Part shown: piece after piece, positions 25,197 to 34,147 of the stretch | Layout: every line of letters begins with the position of its first letter | Numbering within the stretch: the first letter of the stretch is position 1 | NCBI GenBank assembly: GCA_900552125.1 | Contig: URYK01000001.1 | Span: 106,380-170,379, forward strand | Origin: an uncultured Solobacterium sp. | Lineage (GTDB): Bacteria; Bacillota_I; Bacilli_A; Erysipelotrichales; Erysipelotrichaceae | Direction: 5' to 3' | Length of the DNA stretch: 64,000 nt | Notes under the pieces: generated by a model | Told to the model about the DNA's origin: nothing | Seen by the model: only the letters and a program-made list of their open reading frames with translations | The model's database searches: none | Made by a program: the position numbers and the translations under genes

Positions 25197-26483
25197 ATGA
25201 AATGGGAAACCTCTACAAAACAATTTGAAAGAGCACAAAAATATATTCCAGGGGGAGTAAATTCACCTGTACGGTCTTTTGCGAATGTTGATCGTGCACC
25301 TGTTTTTATCGAATCAGGAAATGGATCTCACATACTGGATGTGGATGGCAATGAATATATTGATTATATCAGCTCTTGGGGACCACTTATTTTAGGACAT
25401 CAAAATCCAATTGCGAAAAAAGCATTGTTGGAGGCGATGGATAAGGGATTTAGTTTTGGATTACCAACAGTAGTAGAAACAGAAGTGGCACAGATGATTG
25501 TTGATGCTTATCCAGGTATCGATGAGGTAAGAATGGTTAATTCAGGTACTGAGGCAACAATGAGTGCTTTACGTGTGGCAAGAGGATATACAGGAAGAGA
25601 TAAAATTATTAAATTTGAGGGCTGTTATCATGGACACAATGATGCATTATTAGTTAAATCTGGCTCAGGTACTTTAACTTTTGGAATGCCGACAAGCCCC
25701 GGAATTCCTAGCGATATTACAAAAAACACACTAGTATGTTGTTATAATGATATTGAAAATGTGAAAGATACTATTCAAGCTAACATAAATGAAATTGCGG
25801 CAATTATTATAGAGCCGATTGCGGCTAATATGGGACTTGTGGAAGCTGATCCGGCATTTTTAAAAGAATTAAGAGAGCTTTGTGATAAACATGGCATTGT
25901 ATTGATTTTTGATGAAGTTATCACAGGCTTTCGTATGGCATTTGGCGGAGCTGCACAGTGGTATGGGATTACACCAGATATGGCATGTTTTGGGAAAATC
26001 ATCGGTGGAGGACTTCCTGTAGGAGCTTATGGGGGTTCAAGAGCTATTATGGATTGTGTAACTCCAAAGGGAAATGTATATCAGGCAGGAACGTTAAGCG
26101 GGAATCCACTAGCCATGCATGTTGGCTTAGCACAGCTGACTTATCTAAAAGAACATCTGGGAATATATAATGAACTAGAAGAAAAAACGAGAAAACTTGC
26201 GAATGCTTTTCAAACAATCTTAGTAAACAATCATCTTCCTTATCAGGTAGCTCAGGCAGGTTCCTTAATGACTATATTCTTTACTGATAAAAAGCCATGT
26301 AATTTTGATGATGTAAATACTTGTAATACGAAACAGTTTGCGCTTTTCTTTAAGAAAATGATGGAAAAAGGAATTATGATGAGTCCATCACAATATGAAG
26401 TATTATTCTTAAATACTTGTCATAGTGAAGAAGATATACAAAAAACGATACAAGCATTTGAAGAAGTAATTCAGGAGTTATAA
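25197..26483 (+). CDS. hemL: Glutamate-1-semialdehyde 2,1-aminomutase
   Basis: PLP enzyme producing 5-aminolevulinate. 428 residues: N-terminal ERAQKYIPGGVNSPVRSF, MVNSGTEATMSALRVARGYTG, FEGCYHGHND, FDEVITGFR, and K267 in FGKIIGGGLPVGAYGG for PLP. It lies 3 bp after hemB. Together with hemA it completes the C5 route to aminolevulinate. Confidence 0.96.
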   Translation: MKWETSTKQFERAQKYIPGGVNSPVRSFANVDRAPVFIESGNGSHILDVDGNEYIDYISSWGPLILGHQNPIAKKALLEAMDKGFSFGLPTVVETEVAQMIVDAYPGIDEVRMVNSGTEATMSALRVARGYTGRDKIIKFEGCYHGHNDALLVKSGSGTLTFGMPTSPGIPSDITKNTLVCCYNDIENVKDTIQANINEIAAIIIEPIAANMGLVEADPAFLKELRELCDKHGIVLIFDEVITGFRMAFGGAAQWYGITPDMACFGKIIGGGLPVGAYGGSRAIMDCVTPKGNVYQAGTLSGNPLAMHVGLAQLTYLKEHLGIYNELEEKTRKLANAFQTILVNNHLPYQVAQAGSLMTIFFTDKKPCNFDDVNTCNTKQFALFFKKMMEKGIMMSPSQYEVLFLNTCHSEEDIQKTIQAFEEVIQEL

Positions 26484-26485
26484 TC

Positions 26486-27730
26486 ATGAGTCTGATGGTT
26501 TCTCTTCATTTGAAAAATAAAAAAGTCTTAGTTGTTGGTGGAGGAAATGTTGCATATCGTAAAGTGAAACAGTTTTTATCAGAAGAGGCAGATATTACTG
26601 TAATCGCTCCAGACATTTTGGAAGAAATAAGAAACACTTCCGTAAAATGTATAAATAAAACGTTTGAAGTACAAGATGTAAACGGATTTGTTTTGATTTA
26701 TGCAGCTACCAATGATGCTTTGGTAAATGCACAGGTTGTACATGCTGCAAATTCGATGAATATTTTATGCGGCAGTGCAACAGAATGTGAAGAAGTCAGT
26801 TTTTCTTCCCTCCAACAAAAACAGCTATCTCATGGACAGCTCGCAGTATCAACACAAGGCTTGGCTCCAGGTATGACAAAAGAAATGCTAATCGCATTTG
26901 AAGAAACATGGAAACAGAAATTTGAAAAAAAATTAGAACTGTTACAAACCATCAAGGATATGCTTCCTAAGCAAACTTACCGCAATATACGTAAAGTGAT
27001 TTCTAAGTTTCCTTATGAAAAGCTTACGCAGGTTCATAATATTCTTATCAGAAAAAAAGTCATTGTTTACTTATATCATGGTGGAGCTGATGAAACAATT
27101 ATTCGTAAAGATTTGCCTAGTTTTATTGATACATTAGGTATAGAAAAGGCAGTATGTATTCCTTGCCTTTGTGCAATCCATGCACAGAAACAGTATCAGA
27201 ATGAATTTAAGGAAGAGTTTACGTTAGATGAAATTCTTCTATTAGCAAGTAATCTAGAGGAAGTATCCTTTATGTTTGAAATCGTGATGGTGCAGAAAGG
27301 AAGATATTATCAGAAATTATCTTCTATGTGTAATCAGTATGGAGAAATATTGCCTTTCTGGTTAACTTGTGAAATGATAGATAACTATGTATCAGAAACG
27401 TTTTCCAGATATCCAGATGAAGTTTGTGTATTTGTTCTGCATAGTAGAAATGAATATTTTCAATCTATCTGTCAGAAGTATCATGCAGTATGTATAGGTA
27501 TAAAAGATGAAATAAATATAGAAAATAAAAAACTTCATATCATACCTGTTTTTATTACAAAAGGAAATCATATGAAATATGATGTTTTACATGGTAAGAA
27601 CTCTTTGTGTGAACATTTAAGACAAAAAGGCTATCATATAACAATAGAAGAAATGGCTTTAATTGAACAAGATTGGGTAATTAAAGCATTTCAAGATCAT
27701 GTAAGAGAATTTATAGACTATAAAAAATAA
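26486..27730 (+). CDS. Precorrin-2 dehydrogenase fused to a CbiK-like chelatase domain
   Basis: 414 residues. Residues 1-150 resemble Met8/SirC (VLVVGGGNVAYRKVKQFL, VIAPD, YAATND, ISTQG-like VSTQGLAPG), which oxidise precorrin-2 to sirohydrochlorin. From about residue 190 the sequence follows anaerobic cobalto/ferrochelatase CbiK: a hydrophobic strand with HGG, FMFEIVMVQKGRYYQKL aligned with the CbiK 'H-I-I-x-G-x-E-Y' region, VFVLHS in place of MGHG, and GNHMKYDVLHG matching GDHAxND. Both chelatase histidines appear kept. It would finish siroheme by inserting iron. Last gene before a terminator. Confidence 0.8.
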   Translation: MSLMVSLHLKNKKVLVVGGGNVAYRKVKQFLSEEADITVIAPDILEEIRNTSVKCINKTFEVQDVNGFVLIYAATNDALVNAQVVHAANSMNILCGSATECEEVSFSSLQQKQLSHGQLAVSTQGLAPGMTKEMLIAFEETWKQKFEKKLELLQTIKDMLPKQTYRNIRKVISKFPYEKLTQVHNILIRKKVIVYLYHGGADETIIRKDLPSFIDTLGIEKAVCIPCLCAIHAQKQYQNEFKEEFTLDEILLLASNLEEVSFMFEIVMVQKGRYYQKLSSMCNQYGEILPFWLTCEMIDNYVSETFSRYPDEVCVFVLHSRNEYFQSICQKYHAVCIGIKDEINIENKKLHIIPVFITKGNHMKYDVLHGKNSLCEHLRQKGYHITIEEMALIEQDWVIKAFQDHVREFIDYKK

Positions 27731-27778
27731 GAAGATTTATATCTTAGTCGATACAAATAGATATAAATCTTCTTTTTT
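27729..27778. terminator. Bidirectional terminator ending the siroheme operon
   Basis: AAGAAGATTTATATCT (27729-27744) pairs with AGATATAAATCTTCTT (27759-27774), followed by T-run. It also serves the convergent DUF3169 gene. Confidence 0.88.
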
Positions 27779-28490
27779 AGATATGCTTTGTTCTTTTACC
27801 ATGTTCTAAATGATAAGCATAGCTGAAATATAAACAGAATTGAGTGATCCATAAGAAGCCTACAGCTAATGGAAGTGTAACACTAATGATGTTTGCACAA
27901 CTCATGATAAACAATATAAATAATAAAATAGGATAAATAGAATTCATGATCCTAAAGGAAAAATAACTAGAACGATAAACTTGGGATAATTCAGCTTCAT
28001 CCATACTAGACATCCAATCTTTATGGAAGTTTATATCGAATACATCTCCCTTTTTTTCAGGAAATAAAATCTTTGAGAGAGTAATAATTTTTCTCTGCAG
28101 ATAGGTTGTTAGTCCTGAAAAGATAATCATAAATAAGAATTGAACAAGTGTATACATAGTGGATTCGTCTAGAAAGTTTTTAAATCCTAAGGTAATGGTA
28201 ATGAAAAAAAGTGGTGTGGTTAAGGTAATAAAGCCAAGAGAAAGACAAAGAAATTTATTCGCATCTTCAAAGTTTTTATCATTATCAATTCCTTTATGAA
28301 TTTTAGTTTTACCTTTTTGAAAAAATATAATAGCTATGAATAATGAGATTATGATAGGTAACCAAACTAATAAGCCTAAATCAGGAATATGTAAATTTGT
28401 ATCATCATGTATAAATGGAATGAAATAACCTAAAAATCCTCCTATTATCGCAAATAATAAAACAACTCCAAAATATTTAATCTTTTTCAT
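27777..28490 (-). CDS. DUF3169 family membrane protein
   Basis: 237 residues, six membrane segments, with a cytoplasmic loop containing GDVFDINFHKDWMSSMDEAE. The arrangement and that loop are typical of DUF3169 proteins, which commonly follow a small XRE regulator as here. The function is unknown. The coding region overlaps the regulator gene by 14 bp. Confidence 0.78.
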   Translation of the reverse strand: MKKIKYFGVVLLFAIIGGFLGYFIPFIHDDTNLHIPDLGLLVWLPIIISLFIAIIFFQKGKTKIHKGIDNDKNFEDANKFLCLSLGFITLTTPLFFITITLGFKNFLDESTMYTLVQFLFMIIFSGLTTYLQRKIITLSKILFPEKKGDVFDINFHKDWMSSMDEAELSQVYRSSYFSFRIMNSIYPILLFILFIMSCANIISVTLPLAVGFLWITQFCLYFSYAYHLEHGKRTKHI

Positions 28491-28695
28491 CTTCTCTATC
28501 CTCCAAATAAAATATGTCTTCTACTCTACATTCAAAAACTTTCGCAAGCTTTAGTGCTAATGAAATTGAGGGATTATAATCTCCTCTCTCGATTAGACTA
28601 ATGGTCTGTCTTGATACTTGAACTAAAGTACCTAATTGCTGTTGGTTGATACCTAGCTTTACGCGGTACAGTTTTACATTGTTTCTTAAAATCAT
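28477..28695 (-). CDS. Small XRE-type helix-turn-helix regulator
   Basis: 72 residues, essentially one lambda-repressor-type helix-turn-helix (KLGINQQQLGTLVQVSRQTISLIERGDYNPSISLALKLAKVF) plus a short EDIFYLED tail, as in the YozG/YvaO-like group. ATG 28695 follows AAGGAGG; a longer frame reaching 28806 would run through the operator array and lacks a ribosome site. It probably represses its own two-gene operon. Confidence 0.88.
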   Translation of the reverse strand: MILRNNVKLYRVKLGINQQQLGTLVQVSRQTISLIERGDYNPSISLALKLAKVFECRVEDIFYLEDREDEKD

Positions 28696-28724
28696 AATCC
28701 TCCTTTCTATTATGATAATTATAT

Positions 28725-28783
28725 TTGTCATAATGACAACTATCTTTGTCATATTTATTATATCATGACAACTATTGTTGTCA
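28725..28783 (-). promoter_or_regulatory. Array of TTGTCAT half-sites, XRE operators
   Basis: TTGTCAT-A-ATGACAA at 28725-28739 is a perfect 15-bp palindrome. Further half-sites lie at 28746-28752 (TTGTCAT), 28765-28771 (ATGACAA) and 28777-28783 (TTGTCAA). They fill the region just before the XRE gene and likely bind its product cooperatively. Confidence 0.7.
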
Positions 28784-28892
28784 ATAATAAAAGTGTAGGA
28801 AAGCATTTTAATGAAAGGTTAAGAGCATATGAATTGTATTTATCTCTAATTAGAGTAAAATGAGTGGTGTAGAAAGGAAAGGGAGATATCAT

Positions 28893-29306
28893 ATGGAAGA
28901 TATCGAATTGAAACTTCTTATAGGGTTACATAGAGTATGTAATGAGATTGATCGCAGATCATCTCAGCTAGTTTCTAAGTATAATCTTAGTTTAGGGCAA
29001 TTTGCAGTTTTAGAAGCCTTGTATCATAAAGGAGATTTAAGTGTTGGTGAAGTCCAAAGAAAGATATTAAGCAGTAGTGGTACAATGCCAGTAATTATAA
29101 GAAATTTAGAAAAACGAGGATATTTAGAAAAAACTGTAGATGTGATGGATAAGCGTAAAAATATTCTTCATATAACTGATAAGGGAAAGAACCTGATGAA
29201 AGTAATCTTTCCATTAAATAAAGAATTGATTAAAGAAGCTATGTCAAGCTGGTCAAGAGAAGAACAGGAATTTATGTTGAAGACATTGAAAAAATTTGGA
29301 GAGTGA
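28893..29306 (+). CDS. MarR family transcriptional regulator
   Basis: 137 residues. Winged helix-turn-helix with LSLGQFAVLEALYHKGDLSVGEVQRKILSSSGTMPVIIRNLEKRGYL and wing VDVMDKRKNILHITDKG. ATG 28893 follows AGGGAG; the longer frame from 28860 is less likely. It leads an operon with pirin and a nitroreductase, a common oxidative/electrophile-stress grouping in Firmicutes, and presumably represses it. Confidence 0.9.
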   Translation: MEDIELKLLIGLHRVCNEIDRRSSQLVSKYNLSLGQFAVLEALYHKGDLSVGEVQRKILSSSGTMPVIIRNLEKRGYLEKTVDVMDKRKNILHITDKGKNLMKVIFPLNKELIKEAMSSWSREEQEFMLKTLKKFGE

Positions 29307-29311
29307 ATAAA

Positions 29312-30133
29312 ATGGAAAGAGAAATAATAAATTTAGTAAAAGGATATCAGACACAAGATGGTGCAGGGGTAAAGCTTGTACGTGTATTGGGTAATGATAC
29401 GATAGATGGCTATGATCCTATTCTTATGCTAGATTCATTTGACAGTACAAATCCGGAAGATTATATCGCAGGATTTCCAATGCATCCGCATCGTGGAATA
29501 GAAACAATCAGTTATGTCTCTAGCGGTAAAATGATGCATCGAGATAATTTAGGCTATTCAGATACAATAGAAGATGGCGAAGTACAATGGATGACTGCAG
29601 GTTCAGGTATTTTACATGAAGAATTGATACCACCATCTAAACACATGCTAGGAGTACAGCTATGGCTGAATTTACCGGCAAAAGATAAAAGGGCAGCTCC
29701 GCAATATCATAGTATCAAGAAAAATCAAATTAAAGATATACCATTTGATGGCGGTTTTATACGCTTATTGGCAGGTAAATATAAAGAAGATACAGGATTT
29801 ATGAGCCAGTATCTGCCATTTGATTATTATGATATTCATTTACAGGAAAATAGTACAATTACTATTGATGTAGAAGAGCATCGTTCCATAATGCTGTTTA
29901 CATTAGTAGGAGAGGCTATAGTTGGAAATACAGTTATTTCTGAAAAAACAGCTGCAAAATTATCAAAAGGAAATAAAGTTACGATTCATAGTAAACAGGG
30001 AGCTCAGGTATTATTTATGAGCAGTACTGCTTTAGAAGAACCGGTTTCCTGGGGTGGACCTATTGTAATGAATACACCAGAGGAATTACAGAAAGCATTT
30101 GTAGAATTAAGAAATGGAACATTTATTAAATAA
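29312..30133 (+). CDS. Pirin family bicupin
   Basis: 273 residues. The metal site of pirins is present: FPMHPHRGIETISYV (two His), then a further His and Glu in AGSGILHEE. The second cupin (about residues 170-273) lacks metal ligands, as usual. Bacterial pirins act as quercetin dioxygenases or redox-responsive regulators; the role here is unknown. ATG 29312 is taken rather than GTG 29303, which crowds the ribosome site. Confidence 0.9.
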   Translation: MEREIINLVKGYQTQDGAGVKLVRVLGNDTIDGYDPILMLDSFDSTNPEDYIAGFPMHPHRGIETISYVSSGKMMHRDNLGYSDTIEDGEVQWMTAGSGILHEELIPPSKHMLGVQLWLNLPAKDKRAAPQYHSIKKNQIKDIPFDGGFIRLLAGKYKEDTGFMSQYLPFDYYDIHLQENSTITIDVEEHRSIMLFTLVGEAIVGNTVISEKTAAKLSKGNKVTIHSKQGAQVLFMSSTALEEPVSWGGPIVMNTPEELQKAFVELRNGTFIK

Positions 30134-30155
30134 ATATACTGTCAGGAGGAAAAAA

Positions 30156-30728
30156 ATGAAAATAGTAGAATCTTTAAAAGTACGTAGATCATATTATGAA
30201 ATAAAAAAGGAACTTCCAGTTTCTATGGAAGAAGTGAATCATATGATTCGAGAACTAACAGAACTAGTTCCAGATGCATTTAATATGAAAAGCAGTAGAG
30301 TAGTTGTTGTGGAAGGTGAAATGCAGGATACATTATGGGATACAATTTATGATGTGTTTGAAGGAAAAGTTTCAAGAGAAAAGATTGATAGTTTCTCTAA
30401 TGGGGCAGGGACAATCCTTTATTTCTATGATCGTTCTGTAGTTAAAGCAATGCAGGAACAATTCCCTAGTTATGCGGAGAATTTTCCAGTATGGGCAAAT
30501 CAGGCAAATGGAATGCTGCAGCTGGCAATCTGGAGCGGTTTACGAGAATTAGAAATTGGAGCTTCTTTACAGCACTATAATCCAGTGATTGATGAACGTG
30601 TTAAGAAACTGTTAGAGCTTCCAGAAGAATATGTGTTAGTAGCACAAATGCCATTTGGAGGAATTGTAAGGGAACCAGCATCAAAAGAAAAAGAAGATAT
30701 AAATAAACGAGTAAGAATTGTGAAATAA
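30156..30728 (+). CDS. Nitroreductase family protein (fatty-acid-repression-mutant type)
   Basis: 190 residues. VRRSYYEI at the N-terminus, FNMKSSRVVVVEG, GAGTILYFYD, ANGMLQLAIWSGLRELEIGASLQHYNPVID and a final MPFGGIV fit the HBN1/FRM2-like nitroreductases, FMN enzymes. AGGAGG precedes ATG 30156. The CDS is third in the MarR operon, ending at a terminator. Confidence 0.88.
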   Translation: MKIVESLKVRRSYYEIKKELPVSMEEVNHMIRELTELVPDAFNMKSSRVVVVEGEMQDTLWDTIYDVFEGKVSREKIDSFSNGAGTILYFYDRSVVKAMQEQFPSYAENFPVWANQANGMLQLAIWSGLRELEIGASLQHYNPVIDERVKKLLELPEEYVLVAQMPFGGIVREPASKEKEDINKRVRIVK

Positions 30729-30733
30729 ATTTT

Positions 30734-30762
30734 CCTCAAGGTGATTGCTTTGAGGTTTTTTT
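30734..30762 (+). terminator. Terminator of the MarR-pirin-nitroreductase operon
   Basis: CCTCAA (30734-30739) pairs with TTGAGG (30750-30755), then seven Ts. Confidence 0.85.
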
Positions 30763-30768
30763 ACTTTG

Positions 30769-30819
30769 TTTCCTAAGTGACAGGAAATGAAATATTTGTG
30801 AAAAAATAGCTTTTATATT
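30769..30819 (+). promoter_or_regulatory. Activator site and promoter of the PTS operon (CelR-like)
   Basis: TTTCCTAA-GTGAC-AGGAAA (30769-30787), then exactly 26 bp to TATATT (30814-30819). The same element with the same 26-bp spacing precedes the GH4 gene at 36230. The half-sites resemble the pneumococcal CelR motif as I recall it, with spacing one base shorter. Confidence 0.7.
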
Positions 30820-30856
30820 AAATTAGTAAAGGAAAAAGAAAGAGAGGAGATTGAAT

Positions 30857-32149
30857 TTGGAAGCAATTCAAAGAGTATTGCAGAAATGGTTATTTCCAAT
30901 TGCACAAAAATTGGAAAAGCAAAAACATCTGCAGGCAGTGAAAGACGGGGTTATAGCGATTACTCCTATGGTTATTATCGGTTCATTCTGTTTAATACCT
31001 GTAGGCTTGGGAAATTTATTTGGTGGAGCATTTGGTGATTGGGTCAATGCTCATTCAGCAATTTTTAATTTTCCTACTTACTTTACGACAAACATTATGT
31101 CATTGTTCTCAGCATATTTTATTGCGGAATCTTTAGCAAAAAGATATGGAATGAAATCAACCGCAATGTTGGGTGTATCTGCGGTATTAGTACAATTGAT
31201 TCTATGTGTGTCTATTGGTGAAAATGGTGTTTGGGATATTTCATCCTTAGGAGCTGAAGGGATATTCGTAAGTATTGTTGGTGGTTTACTTGTAGTTGAA
31301 ATTTCTCGAATGATTGAAAAATATCATTTGACGATTCGTATGCCGGATAGTGTTCCTCCAATGGTTGCGGAAAGCTTTTCTGCTTTAATTCCAATTGCAG
31401 TTGATGTAGTTTTGGCTTCTGCAGTTGCAATGTGCTGTACTACATATGCAGGGACTACATTCCCAAAAATCATTATTTCTTTATTAGCACCAGCAATTAA
31501 TTCTATGGATTCTGTGTGGGCTGTTGCGATTATTATTTTCTTAACGCAGCTATTATGGATGTTTGGTTTACATGGTGCTGCAATCACTCAAAGCGTTTGG
31601 GCTCCATTTGCAATTTCTTATGCACTTGAGAATGCGAATGCAGTTGCGGCTGGAGCAAGTCCTGAACATATCTTTACATTTGGTTTCTATTTTGGGTTCT
31701 TGCAGGTTAGTGGTTCTGGTATGACTTTATTATTGGTATTGATGATGTGTCGTTCAAAAGCTAAGTCTTTAAGTTCTATCGGTAAGATTGGATTAGTTCC
31801 ATCATTCTTTGGTATCAATGAACCGATCATCTTTGGTGTACCGATGATTATGAATCCTTTCATGTTGATACCATTTGTATTAGGACCAGTTATCTGTGCT
31901 ATTATTTCTTACCAGGCAATGGCATGGGGATGGGTATCTTTACCATTAGGAGAAGCACCGGGTTTCCTTCCTCCTGGAGTTCAGGCATTCTTATTAACAA
32001 TGGATTGGAAAGCTGCTGTTCTTGCAATCTTTAATGTTTGTCTAATGGGATTGTTCTATTATCCATTCTTTAAAGCTATGGAAGCTGATGAATTACGTAA
32101 AGAAAGAGAACAGGAAAAATTAAAAAAAACTGAGATACAAAATGGTTAA
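30857..32149 (+). CDS. PTS lactose/cellobiose-family EIIC permease
   Basis: 430 residues, about ten membrane segments, forming the sugar channel. DGVIAITPMVIIGSFCLIP, LWMFGLHGAAI, and SFFGINEPIIFGVPMIMNP are signatures of the CelB/LacE EIIC family. TTG 30857 has GGAG at 7 bp and is preferred to TTG 30851. EIIB and EIIA are encoded separately after the regulator gene. The sugar is not known; a beta- or alpha-glucoside disaccharide would fit the linked GH4 enzyme. Confidence 0.93.
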   Translation: MEAIQRVLQKWLFPIAQKLEKQKHLQAVKDGVIAITPMVIIGSFCLIPVGLGNLFGGAFGDWVNAHSAIFNFPTYFTTNIMSLFSAYFIAESLAKRYGMKSTAMLGVSAVLVQLILCVSIGENGVWDISSLGAEGIFVSIVGGLLVVEISRMIEKYHLTIRMPDSVPPMVAESFSALIPIAVDVVLASAVAMCCTTYAGTTFPKIIISLLAPAINSMDSVWAVAIIIFLTQLLWMFGLHGAAITQSVWAPFAISYALENANAVAAGASPEHIFTFGFYFGFLQVSGSGMTLLLVLMMCRSKAKSLSSIGKIGLVPSFFGINEPIIFGVPMIMNPFMLIPFVLGPVICAIISYQAMAWGWVSLPLGEAPGFLPPGVQAFLLTMDWKAAVLAIFNVCLMGLFYYPFFKAMEADELRKEREQEKLKKTEIQNG

Positions 32150-32199
32150 TAAACATATTTCTATGTTAAAATTTATATAGAAATGTGGGAGGCGATTTT

Positions 32200-34128
32200 G
32201 TGCTAAGTGAAAGACAAAAAAAATTACTTACTATTATTTTAAAAAATCCTAGAGGAATCAAAGGAGCAGAACTAGCAGAAAAAATACATGTGACTACAAG
32301 GACAATTCGTAATGATATTGCGGATATCAATATGACTCTTATGAATAGTCATTGTATGATTCAATCTAGTAAGCGTGCTGGATACTTTATAATGAAAGAA
32401 AACGTTGTGAAAATTCAGGAATGTCTTTCACTGATGGATGCTATTGATAGTAGGCAAATCGCCTCAACACCTATTGAAAGAAGATACTATTTATTAGGGC
32501 AAGTTGCACTGCATTCTAAAATCTCATTATTTGAGCTTGCGGATATGTTATATGTTTCTGAACAAACTGTTTATAAAGATGTGATGGCACTAATTCGTTT
32601 TCTAAAGGATACATATCATTTTTGTGAAATATCAGTAAGCAATGGAAATGTAATATTACAATGCGATGAAGTAGAATTGCGTTCATTATGCTATCGAATC
32701 ATTAAAGATGAAATATATCTTTCTGATAATTTAGTCAATCTCCATTTATATCAATTAGTAAAAGAATCATATGACATTGAAGAGCTGAACGATATTACAG
32801 ATTATATTGTCAGCTATTGTAAAGGTCATGATATAACATTGACAGATCGTATGATATTTGTGATATCCTGGATGATATTCTTCACTTTTGTACGGATTCA
32901 GAATGGAAGTTTACTGAAAAAGAAAATGGAGGTATTTCATCAAAATATATCATTGAGTACGATGCTAAAAAACTTAATTGATGATTTACGTTTTGATTTT
33001 AATGAAGATGATTGCAATTTATTACAAAACTATATAGAAACATTAGGTTTTTATAGTAATGATGATATATCAGATGTAGAAAGTGATGGAGTAGTAGAAG
33101 AATTTACAAGACAGATGAAAATAAAGTACAATTACGATTTTACGAGTATTCCAACACTGTACGATAACTTTCGTAATCATCTGAATTTAGCTATAAAACG
33201 ATTATTAGTAGATTATCAGTTGAGTAATCCTTTACTTCAGGAAGTTAAGACAAAGTATTCATTTGCATATGAAATAGCATTGATGATTGCGCCTATTCTG
33301 TATGAAAAATATGGACTTTATATGTGTGAGGATGAGATATCGTTCCTGGCATTATATGTTATGCCTTTTCTTAAAATGCAGAATATCTGTCTGCGTGTTA
33401 TTTTAGTAAATAGTGTTTTGCAAAGTTTTACAAGCTTTATTGAAATTTGGCTAAAACAAGAATTTCAAGACCACTTGAAAATAGTTGCGATTACACCACT
33501 ATATTCACTTCAGGAAGAAATAAAAAAGACGGAGGCTGATTTGATTATTAGTACTACGTCGATAGATTTTACGCCAAAATTACCTGTAATTACGATTTCG
33601 TCTCTTCCAGGAATTAATGAAAAAAAGATGTTGGAAGAATTTATGGAAGGGCAAGCGGCTATATCAACAGGGATGAAGATATTTCGCGAAGTATTTTCTA
33701 AAGAAAAAATACTTTTCTTTCATGAAGATATAGTATTTGAAGAAGTTATAAAACAATGTGCTCAGAATTTAAAGAAACAAGGTCATATTGAAGATGATGA
33801 GTTGTTTCTCCAAACAACACTGTCTAGAGAAAAAGTATATCCTACACATATCAGTAACGGGGTATATCTTCCCCATCCGCTGATGAATCAGGCAATTCGC
33901 AGTGGTATTAGTGTAGGTGTCGTAAAAAAAGAAACGACATCGAAGGATGATAAGATAAAGCTATTCTTTGTGCTGGCGCAAGAGCCAACTATCAATAATG
34001 ATATGATTTATATTTATAATCTCATAAATAAAATTGCAGTATCAGAAAAGTTAGTTAATGTCTTATTAGACTTACAGACATCACAGGAATTTATTGATTA
34101 TCTAGAACGAATTATACAAATTATGTAA
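32200..34128 (+). CDS. BglG/LicR-type PTS-regulated transcriptional activator
   Basis: 642 residues. Two DNA-binding helix-turn-helix domains (residues about 1-55 and 85-130, with KIHVTTRTIRNDI and LYVSEQTVYKDV), two PRD regulatory domains (about 165-390), an EIIB-like domain (about 400-490) in which the phosphorylatable Cys position reads VNSV, and a C-terminal EIIA-like domain with the His in YLPHPLMNQAIR. This is the LicR/CelR/MtlR DNA-binding plan, not an RNA antiterminator. GTG 32200 follows GGGAGG. It probably activates from TTTCCTAA-N5-AGGAAA. Confidence 0.92.
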   Translation: MLSERQKKLLTIILKNPRGIKGAELAEKIHVTTRTIRNDIADINMTLMNSHCMIQSSKRAGYFIMKENVVKIQECLSLMDAIDSRQIASTPIERRYYLLGQVALHSKISLFELADMLYVSEQTVYKDVMALIRFLKDTYHFCEISVSNGNVILQCDEVELRSLCYRIIKDEIYLSDNLVNLHLYQLVKESYDIEELNDITDYIVSYCKGHDITLTDRMIFVISWMIFFTFVRIQNGSLLKKKMEVFHQNISLSTMLKNLIDDLRFDFNEDDCNLLQNYIETLGFYSNDDISDVESDGVVEEFTRQMKIKYNYDFTSIPTLYDNFRNHLNLAIKRLLVDYQLSNPLLQEVKTKYSFAYEIALMIAPILYEKYGLYMCEDEISFLALYVMPFLKMQNICLRVILVNSVLQSFTSFIEIWLKQEFQDHLKIVAITPLYSLQEEIKKTEADLIISTTSIDFTPKLPVITISSLPGINEKKMLEEFMEGQAAISTGMKIFREVFSKEKILFFHEDIVFEEVIKQCAQNLKKQGHIEDDELFLQTTLSREKVYPTHISNGVYLPHPLMNQAIRSGISVGVVKKETTSKDDKIKLFFVLAQEPTINNDMIYIYNLINKIAVSEKLVNVLLDLQTSQEFIDYLERIIQIM

Positions 34129-34147
34129 AAAAGAAAGAAGGATTGTT

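Noticed and set aside
32153..32186. Imperfect hairpin between EIIC and the activator gene
   Set aside because: No T-run and it overlaps the region just before the ribosome site; at most an mRNA processing or stability element.
32200..34128. RNA antiterminator (BglG/LicT) reading of the PTS regulator
   Set aside because: It has two DNA-binding HTH domains and EIIB/EIIA-like domains but no CAT RNA-binding domain, and no RAT-terminator leader was found.
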